A stretch of DNA of 64,000 nt from Smallanthus sonchifolius (lineage: Eukaryota; Streptophyta; Magnoliopsida; Asterales; Asteraceae), in contig CM042029.1 in NCBI GenBank assembly GCA_023525975.1, positions 84,674,849-84,738,848 of the forward strand, in the 5' to 3' direction. The position numbers and the translations under genes are program-made. How positions within the stretch are numbered: position 1 is the first letter of the stretch; every line of letters starts with the position of its first letter. Positions 45,518 to 56,556 of the stretch are shown here, in pieces. Under the pieces are notes generated by a model, which worked only from the letters and a program-made list of their open reading frames with translations, did not search any database and was not told where the DNA came from.

Positions 45518-47855
45518 TTAATGTTTCAAACACATCAAATAAGACATAAAAGCAGCAACAAGGGGATGAACGGCGTAAGGATCCCGCTCCATGTTGTCAT
45601 CTCCAGCCTCGGCATAACCAGCAACATCTCTCTCCATCCCAACAGCATCACCTACAACTTTAGCTTTCCCAGCTCCAGAAACGCCTGCATTAAACAAAGG
45701 GACAGGGATAGAACGTTTCCCCGCGTGGGAAGCCACATGAGGAGGCAAAGAAGAAACACCGGGGCTAGCCTGAGTTTGAACAGTCTGACCACTTCCCGTA
45801 GCAAAAAGCTTTTTCCTCAGAGGTGGTTCAGGAAGTATCTCTCGAAATACAGACAAAGGTTTAGAGCCACAGGCAGCCAAGGCATCCAAGTAGGGAAAAG
45901 AGGCCCCCTCAAACGCCTGCACAGCTGAGACGAGCTGGTTCTTAGACATAGGATGATAGGAAGGACAATCTGTCATAGGAATCTGACTCATGGCACAACG
46001 ATAGCCAAGACGCACACCGCTATGTTCGCTATAAGCTATGGCGGCTTCCTGGAGGGCCCCCAATGGAGTCAGAAATTCCCTGCTAGCAAACAAATTACGG
46101 ACAACGAAATGCAGTCCTTCCTTAATCAACCATCTCTTGTCAACACAAATCTCCTCAATAGAGAGCTGAAAGTCCTGATTAACCTACACAAGCTGGGATA
46201 TGGATAGTTTCATTTTCTCCTCACAGGCCTTGAACTCTTTTTTCTCTTTTGTAAAGGCAGCCACATCATGATCCAGCTGAGCCCGACCATCCTTTGTAGC
46301 AACCTGCAGGGCAGTCAGCTCATCACCCAGCTTGCGCTCTCGTTCCTCACTTACAGCAAGCTTCTCCTCCAACATTTTAACTTCACTCACCTTCTCTCCT
46401 TTCAAATCGGCCATCTCGTTCTTCAGATTCGTAATCCTACCTCGTAAAAAGGCGGTTTTCTTCACACTATGCTGCTGGTAGGAATCAAAAGCAGATATTT
46501 TTTGTAAGCATAAGGCAATTAGCTCCCAAGCAAGGACCAAGATGTACACATCTGGTTATAAAGTTGCTCAACATTCAAACATTGGTTGGCCAGTTTCTAC
46601 TCAGGGGTAGTGAAGTGGGTAACCATCTCTCGACTCACAGAAGCAGTAGAAAAAACATCCTTATTCAGCACATTAAACTTCAGGGCAAAGAATGAGTCAG
46701 CAATCTCAGGAGTAAGTTCAACCCGGTCACTACACTGTGAGGGACGGGTAGATGACTCCTCAGAGTCAATCAAAGCTACAGCACGGGACGAACAACGGAT
46801 AGAGCAAGATAAATAGACTGAGAAGCAACAGCCAAAGCCTTCCTTTTAGAAGAACGGGTAGGAGGACGCTTGGAGAGGGGAACCTTTGTTTTCCTCTTAC
46901 GAGAAGAGGCAGCAATAACCGGAGCGACATGAACAAGATCCTCACCACAATCAGAGATATCAAACGTGCTGTCGGGGGAATAAACGGTTTTAGCATGAAG
47001 AGTCCCAGCATCGTCTTCGCCAGCTAACAGCGGTCTCTGAGTAACTTCTACCTCATTATCCGAGCTCAAAGACATAACATCAAGAAGGCCCAAAACTACA
47101 AAAAACAGGTCAAAGATCAGATACATGCTGACATGAGCAAAACAAACACAAACAATAACTAAACATACCAACTCCACATCTACTGAAAGCTGTGAGAGTA
47201 CCCGGGTGACCCCAAAGGGAACTAAGCCCGACAATAACAAGAACCTCTTCCAGACAGGGACGTGCCCAAGTAAGGGTGCTATGAAGCACATAATAGTGAA
47301 CATGATCATAAGCGGTCTCGGGCACCTTGGGCTCAAACACAGACCCTTTGAGGTCTCTCCAAGAAAGGGACCAGGGAGGATCTTATCAGAAACCCAGAAA
47401 AACTCCCCTTTCAAGTCCTTTATGGTCGGGTTAGAAGGATGAATACAATAGGGAGCAGACTCCTTCCTCCGCTGGATAGTGAACCAGTCCCCATTCTTGG
47501 CTAGGTGGAAAAACTTACGAAAAAGGCCGAGGGTCGGAGGAATGCCATGAGCCTTACACAATATTTCAAAATGCGAGATCTTGCTCACACTAAAAGAGGC
47601 GATTTGAGCAAGATTCAAGTTATAAAATTTCAAAACCCTAACACAAAAGCGGGACAAAGGAAGACGGAGATTCGAAAATTCAAAGAAACGGGTATACAGA
47701 ACAATGAAACCAGGCGGGTTATCGCGTACCGTATGATCGGAAGATGGAAGAGTAACCTGATAATCCGGAGGAATACCATACTTCGTACACAAGGCGTCAA
47801 GGGCGTTTTGTTTCAACAAACATTTCCGACGATCCATATCGGATCGATCGCTCAT
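45518..47855 (-). CDS. Antisense ORF of the Tat-type element (putative gypsy-type transposon protein)
   Basis: Encoded opposite to gag-pol, between the disrupted integrase and the 3' LTR. The main frame starts MSDRSDMDRRKCLL at 47855 and is open to 46776. It contains CTKYGIPPDYQVTLP, FIVLYTRFFEFSNLRLPLSRF, HFEILCKAHGIPPTLGLF and FFWVSDKILPGP, which resemble the plant domain catalogued as putative gypsy-type transposon (PF04195). After that it is Ser/acidic-rich with a basic KRKTKVPLSKRP stretch. Two further minus-strand frames follow: 46549-46184, a strongly heptad-like coiled coil (LKNEMADLKGEK, LEEKLAVSEERERKLGDEL), and 46129-45518. They may be one protein joined by introns or a gene broken by frameshifts. 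Function is unknown; such antisense ORFs occur in several Tat-lineage elements. Confidence 0.65.
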
Positions 47856-48192
47856 GATGAAATACAAAACGAGAAATTCAATGAACAAAGAAAAAGTGGG
47901 AGACTGACCTGCGAAGAAAGCTACTCGGCGAAAGATGGAAGACGAAACGAGAACAGGGATAAAACTCCCTCCGTTTTTATAGCAAAAACTAAAAATAGTT
48001 GAGTGGAGACGCACAACCATCAGTACGTGTCATGTCACGTCAAATGTCAAGTAGGGTTATTAGTATCCTACGCACACAACAATTAATTCGCCCCAGGAAG
48101 AATGAGGCCCAAGGTACCAACAAGACGAAGACAGGGATAAAGTCAGACATGTTAAATCAAAGGACCTCTTTAACAAACCTGACTTGGTGGGC

Positions 48193-48781
48193 TGATGACG
48201 GGGGTAGCCCAATACGCAAAGGCAACAGCCCAATAGGAACTGGGCTGTCAAGCATGCAGCCCACGAAGCAGTCTAGCAAGCAAAAGAAAAGAGCCCATTC
48301 CCCGTCTAAGAACATATCCTCGAGAGAAGACCAATAGCGTAATAAAGAGCATAGTCAAAAGAAGGGATAAATAAGGAAAGGGCAGAAAGCCCAGACAGGG
48401 AATAGTGTTCGCCCCTTTTGCCTCGATAGTGAAAAGGGGAGAGTCAACGTTTAAAACAAAAGACTAGCAATTAATGACTTTCCTCTCTTTGGGAGAATCT
48501 CGGAGACAGAAGGCAGGGGTCATAGGACGAGGCACCTGCCAAGCATACAAAGAGAGCCACGAGCTCACCAAAGGTGGGATATAAATACAAGATCAAGCTC
48601 CAAGGTAAATCATCTCATCCTCTTAGCTCGTTCCCTTTACTATACTATCCACTCAAGAAACCCATTACTGATTCTCACGCCGGAGGTGGATCGCAGGAGA
48701 TCATCTCCTGCGGTGAGCCTAACGGTTTTTGTTTATCTTAGCAGCTCAGCCAGGAGTATCGCCATCGCCGTTGTAGCAACA
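48193..48781 (+). repeat. 3' LTR of the Tat-type gypsy element
   Basis: 589 bp, TGATGACGGGGG to GTAGCAACA, followed by the cttag duplication. Compared with the 5' LTR it has about 30 substitutions and one 2-bp insertion by eye. It sits where the copia reading frame resumes. Confidence 0.93.
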
Positions 48782-48786
48782 CTTAG

Positions 48787-49378
48787 CATATTCATGAAAG
48801 AACCTAAAGAGCATCATTTGAAAGCTATCAATAAAGTAATACGCTATATAGCAAAGGAACTAAAAACTTTCGTATAACTTAGAAGAAAAATGAAAGTAAT
48901 AGAATTACATGATACATTGACAACAGTTATAGGGTTAATACAGAAGAAGGAAAAGGAACTACTGACATAGTATTCTACTTTGGAAATGCACCTATTAGTT
49001 GGAGTAGATAGAGGCAACCAACTGTGGCACTATCATCTTATGAGTCTGAATTCATGGTTGCAACTTCAGCATCATGCTAAGCACTATGGCTAAAGCGCTT
49101 ACTCAGTGAAATAATTGGATGGCAACAAGAAAAGATAACTAGATAACTTTATATGTTGATAACATATCAGCAATTGCATTAATGATAAACCTAGTATTTC
49201 ATGCGAGAAGCAAGCACATTGACACGCACTACCATTTCATAAGGGAATATGTGAGAAATGACCACATTAGTGTTAAACATATTAGTAGAGAACTACAAAA
49301 GGCAGATATTTTAACTAAAACATTGGCGAGGATCAAGTTCATCACAATGCAGGAACAACTTGGTGTTCAAGATCTGTA
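48787..49378 (+). pseudogene. Ty1/copia RT end and RNase H, 3' half
   Basis: It continues the copia frame cut at 32869: FMKEPKEHHLKAINKVIRYI, then VFYFGNAPISW, LSSYESEFMVATSA, LYVDNISAL, FHARSKHIDTHYHFIREYV and KADILTKTLARIKF, ending QLGVQDL* at 49378. Several stops and frameshifts are present. It is followed after 20 bases by the polypurine tract ttaagggggtaaa and the LTR. Confidence 0.88.
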
Positions 49379-49411
49379 ACAACAAACATGATCGGTGATT
49401 AAGGGGGTAAA

Positions 49412-49680
49412 TGTGAGGTTAATCACCAATCTTTCACAAGTCAAACCTAAAAGGTCATTTGTGTATTTATCTAATAGTTTGTTTAGAGTCAAATATGTAA
49501 CGTAGTTAGTTTAAGGGTTATAAGTGTTAAGTTTGTAAATACCAAACTGTATTTATGTATGTATATGTCGTACATGAAACAAGGCGCCTCTTTGGTTTTA
49601 GGGTTACATAAAGGAACGATCCAACATTTGTATCAATGTTACACATATTATCGATTCAAAATAAAAATCTTTTCTTAACA
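49412..49680 (+). repeat. 3' LTR of the outer copia element
   Basis: Starts TGTGAGGTTAATCACC right after the polypurine tract aagggggtaaa and ends TTTTCTTAACA; 269 bp. The first 135 bases match 32187-32322. The 5-bp flanks gtgat (left of 32187) and attcg (right) do not match, so this is not a simple full-length insertion. Confidence 0.82.
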
Positions 49681-49735
49681 ATTCGTGTTATCAATGGCAA
49701 TTCAAGATCCCTTTGGGCAACAATGATTTATCTTT
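49681..49735 (+). other. Primer-site and gag-start sequence downstream of the copia LTR
   Basis: The LTR is followed by attcgtgttatcaatggc and then by text reading ATGGCAATTCAAGATCCCTT, i.e. MAIQDPFGQQ and a stop, which looks like the start of a copia gag. An LTR followed by internal 5' sequence means this LTR was shared by a second, downstream copy. Confidence 0.5.
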
Positions 49736-49889
49736 GAAGGGTAATATGGTTACACATTAAATGTAACTAGCTAGTCAAATTTAACAAAATGGATAGTATT
49801 CATAGATAGTATTCTAATTGCATTTAGCTAGACAAACAAAATAATAAAGAACATGGTACACCTATGTGTTTGCGTAAGTATACAAGAAT

Positions 49890-50190
49890 AGGCCTTTGGA
49901 TTAGAATGGGGTATCAAATTACATGGTCAACCAACTCGTAGGTTGTCGGTTTAAGTCCTAATGGAGGAGGGTATCATCACTCGAATGACCTGGCTCATTC
50001 GTGTTCTCTCCTCCATGAAGGCGTTACATCACTCTTCCTCTACACTCATTCAAGCATCATTGAAAGGTGAAAACTCCTTCATTCGAATGACCCGAGTTAA
50101 AAATATTTTAAAATGTATTAATGTTTTGGGATGTTGTGAATGACCAGGGTCACCCACACCCATCTTGTGCCACAAAAAAGGGGGGGTTGT
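49890..50190 (+). mobile_element. SINE-like repeat, plus orientation
   Basis: The head contains tggtcaaccaactcgtaggttg and ggtttaagtcc, which resemble polymerase III A- and B-boxes. The first 90 bases recur in inverse orientation at 56458-56556. The 3' end is placed near the A/G run at 50175-50187, but no duplication is seen. Confidence 0.55.
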
Positions 50191-51865
50191 TCCTTTGGTT
50201 GCTGCAAATGATCAGCCTGCTACCTAGGACTCTCCCTCCCGTCATTTTTCTCACACCCCTCCTACCTAACAGGGACAAAGGGCCGGTATGAGTGTTTGGC
50301 ATTACAAATAGTATGCAGAGAATTTTTTGCAGCTAAAAGCAGTAGGAAATCAACGTATAAATCTTTTCCCATCCAATGGAAAACTCATTACTAGAATATA
50401 TTTTATGTTAGATGACAAGCTCATACACATACTATCTTTATTTTTAATAGGACTTAGAACATTCAACCGGTTGCTTAAAGGTTGTGTAGTTTTAGATGAA
50501 TAAGGATTCTTATCCTATAAACAGTGATAGATTAGTTTAGTTTGATATCATATATCCCATAATTATATACGTGAAGTTTATAAAATTCTTGTTTCGTTTT
50601 ATCAAAGTCCATTCGATCCAATTGAATCTTTCATAAAGGAAGGGCACCTTATCGGCACCATGAATATGGCGAGGCCAAGGGCCTATTCCTTCATCATCGA
50701 AATTCTATTACTTTTTCACTCAAGAGCACTCAGAATAATACACCATTTATAAACCTCTTTTATAACTATCCAACTATATATGTGTGTGTTACAAGACGGA
50801 ACGAACAATACTCCCTTGAAATCCCGAACAAGCTAAGTATTATATTACATATTAAACAAAAGACAATGCACCAGTTTGGATAACAAATTTAGTAAAGTCG
50901 CTTATGAAAGAAGGGGATTCAAGTCAAGTCGCTTACAAAGAAAACATATTCAACACAAATCTAGTTTTCCTTTTTTTCAAATAATTAATTTAACACAAAA
51001 TTTGATTTTTTTTAATAATTTGTAACATGTAGCTTTTTTAAATCAATATACATTGTTTTGTTTAATTTTTTCTTTTGCTGATATAAATTTGATTGAAAAC
51101 CGAGTCATTTTCAAACTAAGTATTTTTTAGTGTCGTAAATATAAAAAAAATACTTTATTTTGAATATGATTCGTTTTCAATAAAATTTATATAGTAATAT
51201 CGACAAAAAATTAAACAAACCTATGTATTTAGAATTTTTTTAATAAAAATTAATTATTACAAGTTATTAAAAATAAATTAAATTATATATTGAATTAATT
51301 ATTAGAATAAAACAATGTTGTGAGTAGAGTCCGCTCTTCCATAAGCTGATTTTGTTGAAAGTGCCTGCCGAACGAATGGATTACCTATAAAACAAAATGT
51401 TTTACACAAAAATAAATTCCAAAAATCCCTTATGAATCCAAAATTTTCATTCTTATACTACCCATTTCCTCATAAAAGCATATTATATTTGAAGGAAATA
51501 TATACATAAAATTCTAGCTAGGGAAGCTTCATCATTTACCAAGTTAATCACAACCGTTCATTAGTTGAGGCCAATATATGAGACACGTGCCCTCCCCATT
51601 CTAGTTTGGTCAAATGACTTTGAATTATTTTATCGTGGAAGAAGTGACGTATTATCTCAGCCAAGTTTATTTCAACTTTTATGAAGTTCAAGTTTTATCA
51701 CCTTTTAACAAACTTTTTAATATAGAAATTGCTAAATGGGATTGACATGTTAACCTTTAATTAGGTAGAAAATGGACGAGCTCGCTAGACAAACAGTATT
51801 ACAATAGTCTCTTATTGGTTTGGCGACTTAAACAATTAAACAAGCTTACCTTTTCGAGTTATTTA

Positions 51866-51910
<45 letters not shown>

Positions 51911-53823
51911 CCATTATAAAAATAAGTTTGGGGATTTCATCTTTTACTAGCATTTGTTAGGCCTTCAAGCAAATTTATGTAGAATATTTCTGGCCACTAA
52001 TAAATCTTGAGGATAAAAACAATGGATGTTAAATTAGGGCTCTCATACGTGGTAGGTAATTAAGCAGGATTCGATTTTGATTTTTTTACTTTATAACTAA
52101 ACATGGTGTTAAAGATTTTGATGCAAACACAAGTAGACAAGATTGGGTGCTTTATTAACCAACGATAACCTTTGTTTAATTTTATTAGTTTATTGTATAT
52201 TCACATACATGTTTAAATGAGTGAGATTCTAAAGACTATTTTATCTCAAACTTATACTAAGAGTTAAAGAACTTGAAAAGAATCATAACATGTAACTAAA
52301 CTATCTCTAAGACACAAGTGGGAGAGAACAACAAGGATCACATAGCATTCGCACGAAAACGTGAGTAGAGATCACTACAAATGAAAGGACCTTAATCGTC
52401 CTGGACTTAACCGTTGTTGATCCCTCGGTGAAGCTGAACCTGTCAGTAATCCATCAGAGAAGGTCCATGCACAAAAGTGGCGTGTGTAAATATTTCGGGT
52501 GAAGAATTCACCGAGAGATCACCAATAGATGATATTATTGAGGGATCATCGATGGAAGCATCATCGACAGATTATTGATATGGTGACACCTGTCATGGTC
52601 GGATCACCAACTCATCAGTACTGAACATCTCAATGATGGATCAACGACAGATCTGGCGGCTCAAAGACAAAAGAGATATTCAACGTATTAGCTCTAGTCA
52701 TCAAGATATTCAACATTGTATTTATCATATTTAACTTTTGAAACCATCGATTTCAACAAAAATTAAGGCTCGAGAAGTATATATAGTAATTTAAGTTAAA
52801 GAAAGAAAGAAAAAAGTCGTATGGGAACTAAACCATCACGTTGGTTAAATTAGGTCCCCACCTAGTGTTACTTCCTCGTTTCTAACGTTCAATGAAACGT
52901 CCCAATCTATGTCTGTCATTTAATATAGCTTAGTTATTAGTATAAATAAGCTTTCTCTATGTTACGTTTTAATAAAAGTTTTGGGTCACAATTTTTTAAA
53001 TCTTTTCATTCGCTGTCATTTATTAAAACTCTGTTTTAGAGAAATTAGTTATGTGTCTCACTCCTTTGTCATTCTTTCTATCATTGTACTATCAACAAGT
53101 GAACTTGCACTTGTATGAAACTATCATAACATAACTGAACCATTGTCTAATGACAAGGTTCCTCTATACTTGCATAAGAAAAGACTCCTCTGTGCTTGCA
53201 TAAAGCAAGTCTCCTCTGTGCTTGCAAAGTTATACTACTATGTGCTTGTTATGAAAACAAGACCCCCTATGTGCTTACACTAGGCAAGACTCCTCTTACT
53301 CTGTACTCGTATAAATTGAGACTACTCTGTGCTTACAAGAGTTCTTCTCTATGCTTGTGACAAGACTCCTCTTTACTTTCTATACTTTGACATAACTATG
53401 CATTTACTCTAGCCATCACATAAATATTTACATTATCACATAAATGCAAACAAATTAACAAATATTATCATATAAGTACATAATATTGCATCTGCCACTA
53501 TCATCCAGTATCATAGTACTATTATCTATGTCTATCATCACTTTCTTTAAAACAATTATTTAAAGATTGTATATGTTTACTCTATCTCAGTTTCTCTTTA
53601 CTTTTATAAAAAGTATATTTTACAAAATGTAACTCTGTCTTTCTAAATCTTTCGTTTAGTTTATATTCTCTATTTAAGTATGCACATCAGCCCAAAAACA
53701 TGTGAAAATGGGCAATAGAAACTCTTACTCTGAGGCTTTCAAGCTAGGCAGAATGCTATACAATCTCTAAGACACAAGTGGGAGATCTGCTGTCACTATC
53801 CCAACTCCCATTATTATGGTGAC
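50191..53823. other. Long intergenic region, no gene recognised
   Basis: 3.6 kb without a convincing open frame on either strand. Contents: a (TA)n run at 51870-51906; tandem-like imperfect segments around 52480-52680 with repeated tcatcgac/gatcacc words; and the degenerate repeat at 53158-53380. No protein domain or RNA gene is visible. Confidence 0.4.
53158..53380. repeat. Degenerate tandem repeat of about 35-50 bp
   Basis: Words caagactcctctgtgcttgcata and variants (ctcctctgtgcttgc, cccctatgtgcttac, tactctgtgcttac) recur about seven times. Spacing is irregular, so it is an old array. Confidence 0.7.
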
Positions 53824-54096
53824 CAGGGGTGTCTCAGAGCCCAAGCTGGCATCAGCGGTCGCTTGGGGCCCATTTTCACGGGGGTCCAAATTAAAAAAAA
53901 AAATATGAGTATATATATAAATAATTTTTTTAAAATTAGAACCAAAATAAGTAGATGAAAATTTTGTTGAGAGGCTCATAAATACTGTTTTTTTTATTGT
54001 TATTACAGTTAGCATCGATCTTTGGGAAAAAAATTATATTTAAGGGCCCATTTTTAGTACTCGTCTGGGGCACCTGAAATCCCGGAGACGTCACTG
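53824..54096. mobile_element. hAT-type MITE, 273 bp, perfect 8-bp TSD
   Basis: The ends are CAGGGGTGTCTC and, reversed from the right, CAGTGACGTCTC (9 of 12 bases alike). They are flanked by the identical duplication atggtgac at 53816-53823 and 54097-54104. The interior includes GGGGCCC motifs and an A-run. No transposase. Confidence 0.87.
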
Positions 54097-54104
54097 ATGG
54101 TGAC

Positions 54105-55600
54105 AAAGGTCATATATACTTGGCAACTCTAACATTAAGTTCAAGAACTGAAGGAGAGAAAACCTCTTTTATCTCAACTAGGGTAGGTTGACATGTTGAT
54201 TTGCATCATGTTAGTTAAGTTCTTATGCTAGACCGACTTGTTTAAAGTTCTAGCATAAAATTTCTTGCAGTCAAAATACAAGTGATAGTCAATTTGTTAC
54301 ATATTCCATTGTTTACGTACATATTTCAAACTCACCACGGCCACCAGTACGTCAAATAATTACAACTAAAGAATTACTGTATGCGATTGATCACATTGAA
54401 AAGAAAACTAAAGTTAACTTTTAAACCCTTTTGTCTAGTCTCCATCTTTTGGTCATCAAAACCAATATTTTATACACATATTGCAAATAATATCAAAGAT
54501 GCAAATACAATTCGGTTGTAAAAGCAAGCTTTTCTTTTGTTTGTTAATTAACAATCTTCAAAACAACAAATCTTAGGTGCACAAAAACTCACATAGAGCC
54601 AGAAGCACAGAATAATACAATTAACTATAAAATTTGAATATTATTGAATGCCTACCACTCTTACATCATGTTCTAAAAAAGAAAAATCTATGTTTGGCAA
54701 GTTTAACCAAATCTTAAAACTTGAAATTGACAGCTATCCTCTATGAGCAATCGCTAATCCAGATGATGTTTGTTTGCCACATGATTTACTAATCGACACC
54801 TAGGTCAAACCGCCTATTGTTGTTTGCCACATGATTTACTAATCGACACCTTACCGTCATTTACTTGTTGGCTACGTATCTCCAAACGTATCCCAAGTTA
54901 TTTTTTTTTTAAATAGATCACTTTTTCTGCTAGTTTGCCATTGTTCAACGGTACCATGCATGAATCTGTCAGCTCTTGAACGTGGTTAATATCAAAACCG
55001 TTTTCTTTTATACGAAACATGCGATACAAAACGGTCAGCCCAACCAACGTATAATTGTCTTTCCACGTATATGATGCATATCAAGTGCATGTATAATCAA
55101 TGTTCAGAAAAGCCTATGAACTACAATAATGTATAGCAAGTAGGTGAGACAATAGACAAACATTGGTGCTTTTTATTTTTTATTTATTGGTAATAAGTTA
55201 ATAATTTCAAATTCCATTAATGTTAGTGGCGGCCAATGTCGTATTTTTTTGGGATTTCTTTAATCTCCATGACACGTGTAGGAAAATACCCGCGAGTGTT
55301 ATATATTCGTCGTTAAGTTGAAATTATATTAAAGGAAAAAGGGTAAGGTATTGTTTGATATATTATAACTAATTAAATCTTTTATTTACGAAATCTATCA
55401 TCAAGAAAAAAGAAAATATAATAAATCATAGATGGAATCTGTATAGATTTTCCGTTATAAGAAGTCGATGAACAAAAATTAAATATTCAAGTCTTTAATT
55501 GGATGTGATTTATGACCCAAATTGGATAAACAGTAAACTGTACTTTTCGTTCATGAGGTTTGACTCGATTAACAGTTTTAGTACATTTTTTAACAGCATA
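54105..55600. other. Intergenic region with a 50-bp tandem duplication
   Basis: No gene is seen. At 54771-54852 tgtttgccacatgatttact and the following 12 bases are repeated exactly 50 bp apart, a simple tandem duplication. Confidence 0.5.
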
Positions 55601-55922
55601 GGTCATTGAGGTTACAGTTTTTACCAGTTTCCGTCCCTGGCCCTAACGCCGTCCATTCTACCGTTAGTTTCCCCTCACGTGAGGGGTATTTTTGTCATTT
55701 TACCTATATCAGGTTTGAACCCCCTCATGTCTCTTGAACCCCCTGAATTTGTGTTCTTTTTCCTCCCCTTTTCCCCATCCCTCCCGCCTCATCGATAGCC
55801 CCACACCAAATACATATCAAGATTTGATTCCATTCAACTAAAAAACATATCTCAATTTATGCATAATCACACACATGACACATCCTGATTTGATTATCAC
55901 CTCCATAACACAGTTCTCAACC

Positions 55923-56410
55923 ATGGCTGAAAATGGAGAAGAGAAGCTCATTGTTGTGGCTCGTCAGATCATTAAATGTCTAGGCCACACCGATAACGCC
56001 TTACAGATGATAAACTCTAAATTTTATCCAATTTTGATGGTAGATTTATGGAGAATTTTCTCCAATTTTGATAACACCGATTTGGTCTAACTCCGCCGCC
56101 GCTTTGTTATTTCTCGCCGCCGTTGACGAACTAATCACTGTGAATGGAGTGTTGTCGCCGACGATAACGCGGTTACGTCGTGTCTAGATCGAGCGGAGGA
56201 TTTGCTCCAGCGGTGTATGTTTAGGCTTGAGGAGGGGTTTAAGCTGTTGATTCAACGCGGCGGCGGAGTCGATGTTCTTGAAGCCCTAATCCCACCAGTG
56301 AATCCTCCGGCCACCCCGTTGGAAAGCCGTTTGGAGTTTCAAGGTTGTCGCCGGAGTCGATGTTCTGCCGCCGGAGGTCTAAGTGGTTCATTTGCAGGTC
56401 CCATGGGATA
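55923..56410 (+). pseudogene. EXO70-like (exocyst subunit) N-terminal fragment, broken
   Basis: MAENGEEKLIVVARQIIKCLGHTDNA at 55923 closely resembles the N-terminus of plant EXO70B-type exocyst subunits. Further pieces in the expected order are FSNFD near 56065, the FLAAVDELIT block near 56115, and SCLDRAEDLLQRCMFRLEEGFKLLIQRGG at 56180-56265. They lie in different frames, the DILQ.FSNFDGRFS region is rearranged, and nothing of the remaining 500 or so residues follows. The text just upstream (55600-55720: ggtccctggccctaacg-like, ctcacgtgagggg) is of a kind I associate with repeated elements, so the fragment may have been carried here by a transposon. Confidence 0.72.
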
Positions 56411-56457
56411 GATTTGTTGGTCTAACGATCTGGATCCGCTATGATCCCCCCTGTGGA

Positions 56458-56556
56458 GTGATGATACCCTCCTCCATTAGGACTTAAACCCACAACCTAC
56501 GAGTTGGTTGGCCATGTAATTTGATACCACATTCTAATCCAAAGGCTTATTCTTAA
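56458..56556 (-). mobile_element. SINE-like repeat fragment, minus orientation
   Basis: Reversed, it reads aagcctttggattagaatg, ggtatcaaattacatgg, ccaaccaactcgtaggttg and ggtttaagtcctaatggagg, the same as 49895-49985 with few differences. Only the head is present. It abuts the 3' LTR of the small gag-only element. Confidence 0.55.

Larger units (their letters stand above)
32870..48781 (+). mobile_element. Ty3/gypsy Tat-type retrotransposon, 15.9 kb, nested in copia
   Basis: Bounded by two LTRs, TGATGA(T/C)GGGGGTAGCCC...GTAGCAACA, and by the 5-bp duplication cttag at 32865-32869 and 48782-48786, which splits the copia RT. Internal order: primer site, gag, protease, RT, RNase H, archaeal-type RNase H, integrase, then an antisense ORF before the 3' LTR. 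A second RNase H and extra antisense ORF are known for the plant Tat lineage. It is dead: frameshifts and stops throughout, YVDD changed to YVED, a 3.4-kb solo LTR in RT, and the integrase end replaced by foreign DNA. By eye the LTRs differ at about 30 of 587 positions (about 5%). Confidence 0.92.

Noticed and set aside
46900..47170. Intron in the antisense ORF between GTATGT (47168) and GTAG (47096)
   Set aside because: The sites look good, but this splice would shift the frame into an early stop while the unspliced frame stays open, so I do not propose it.
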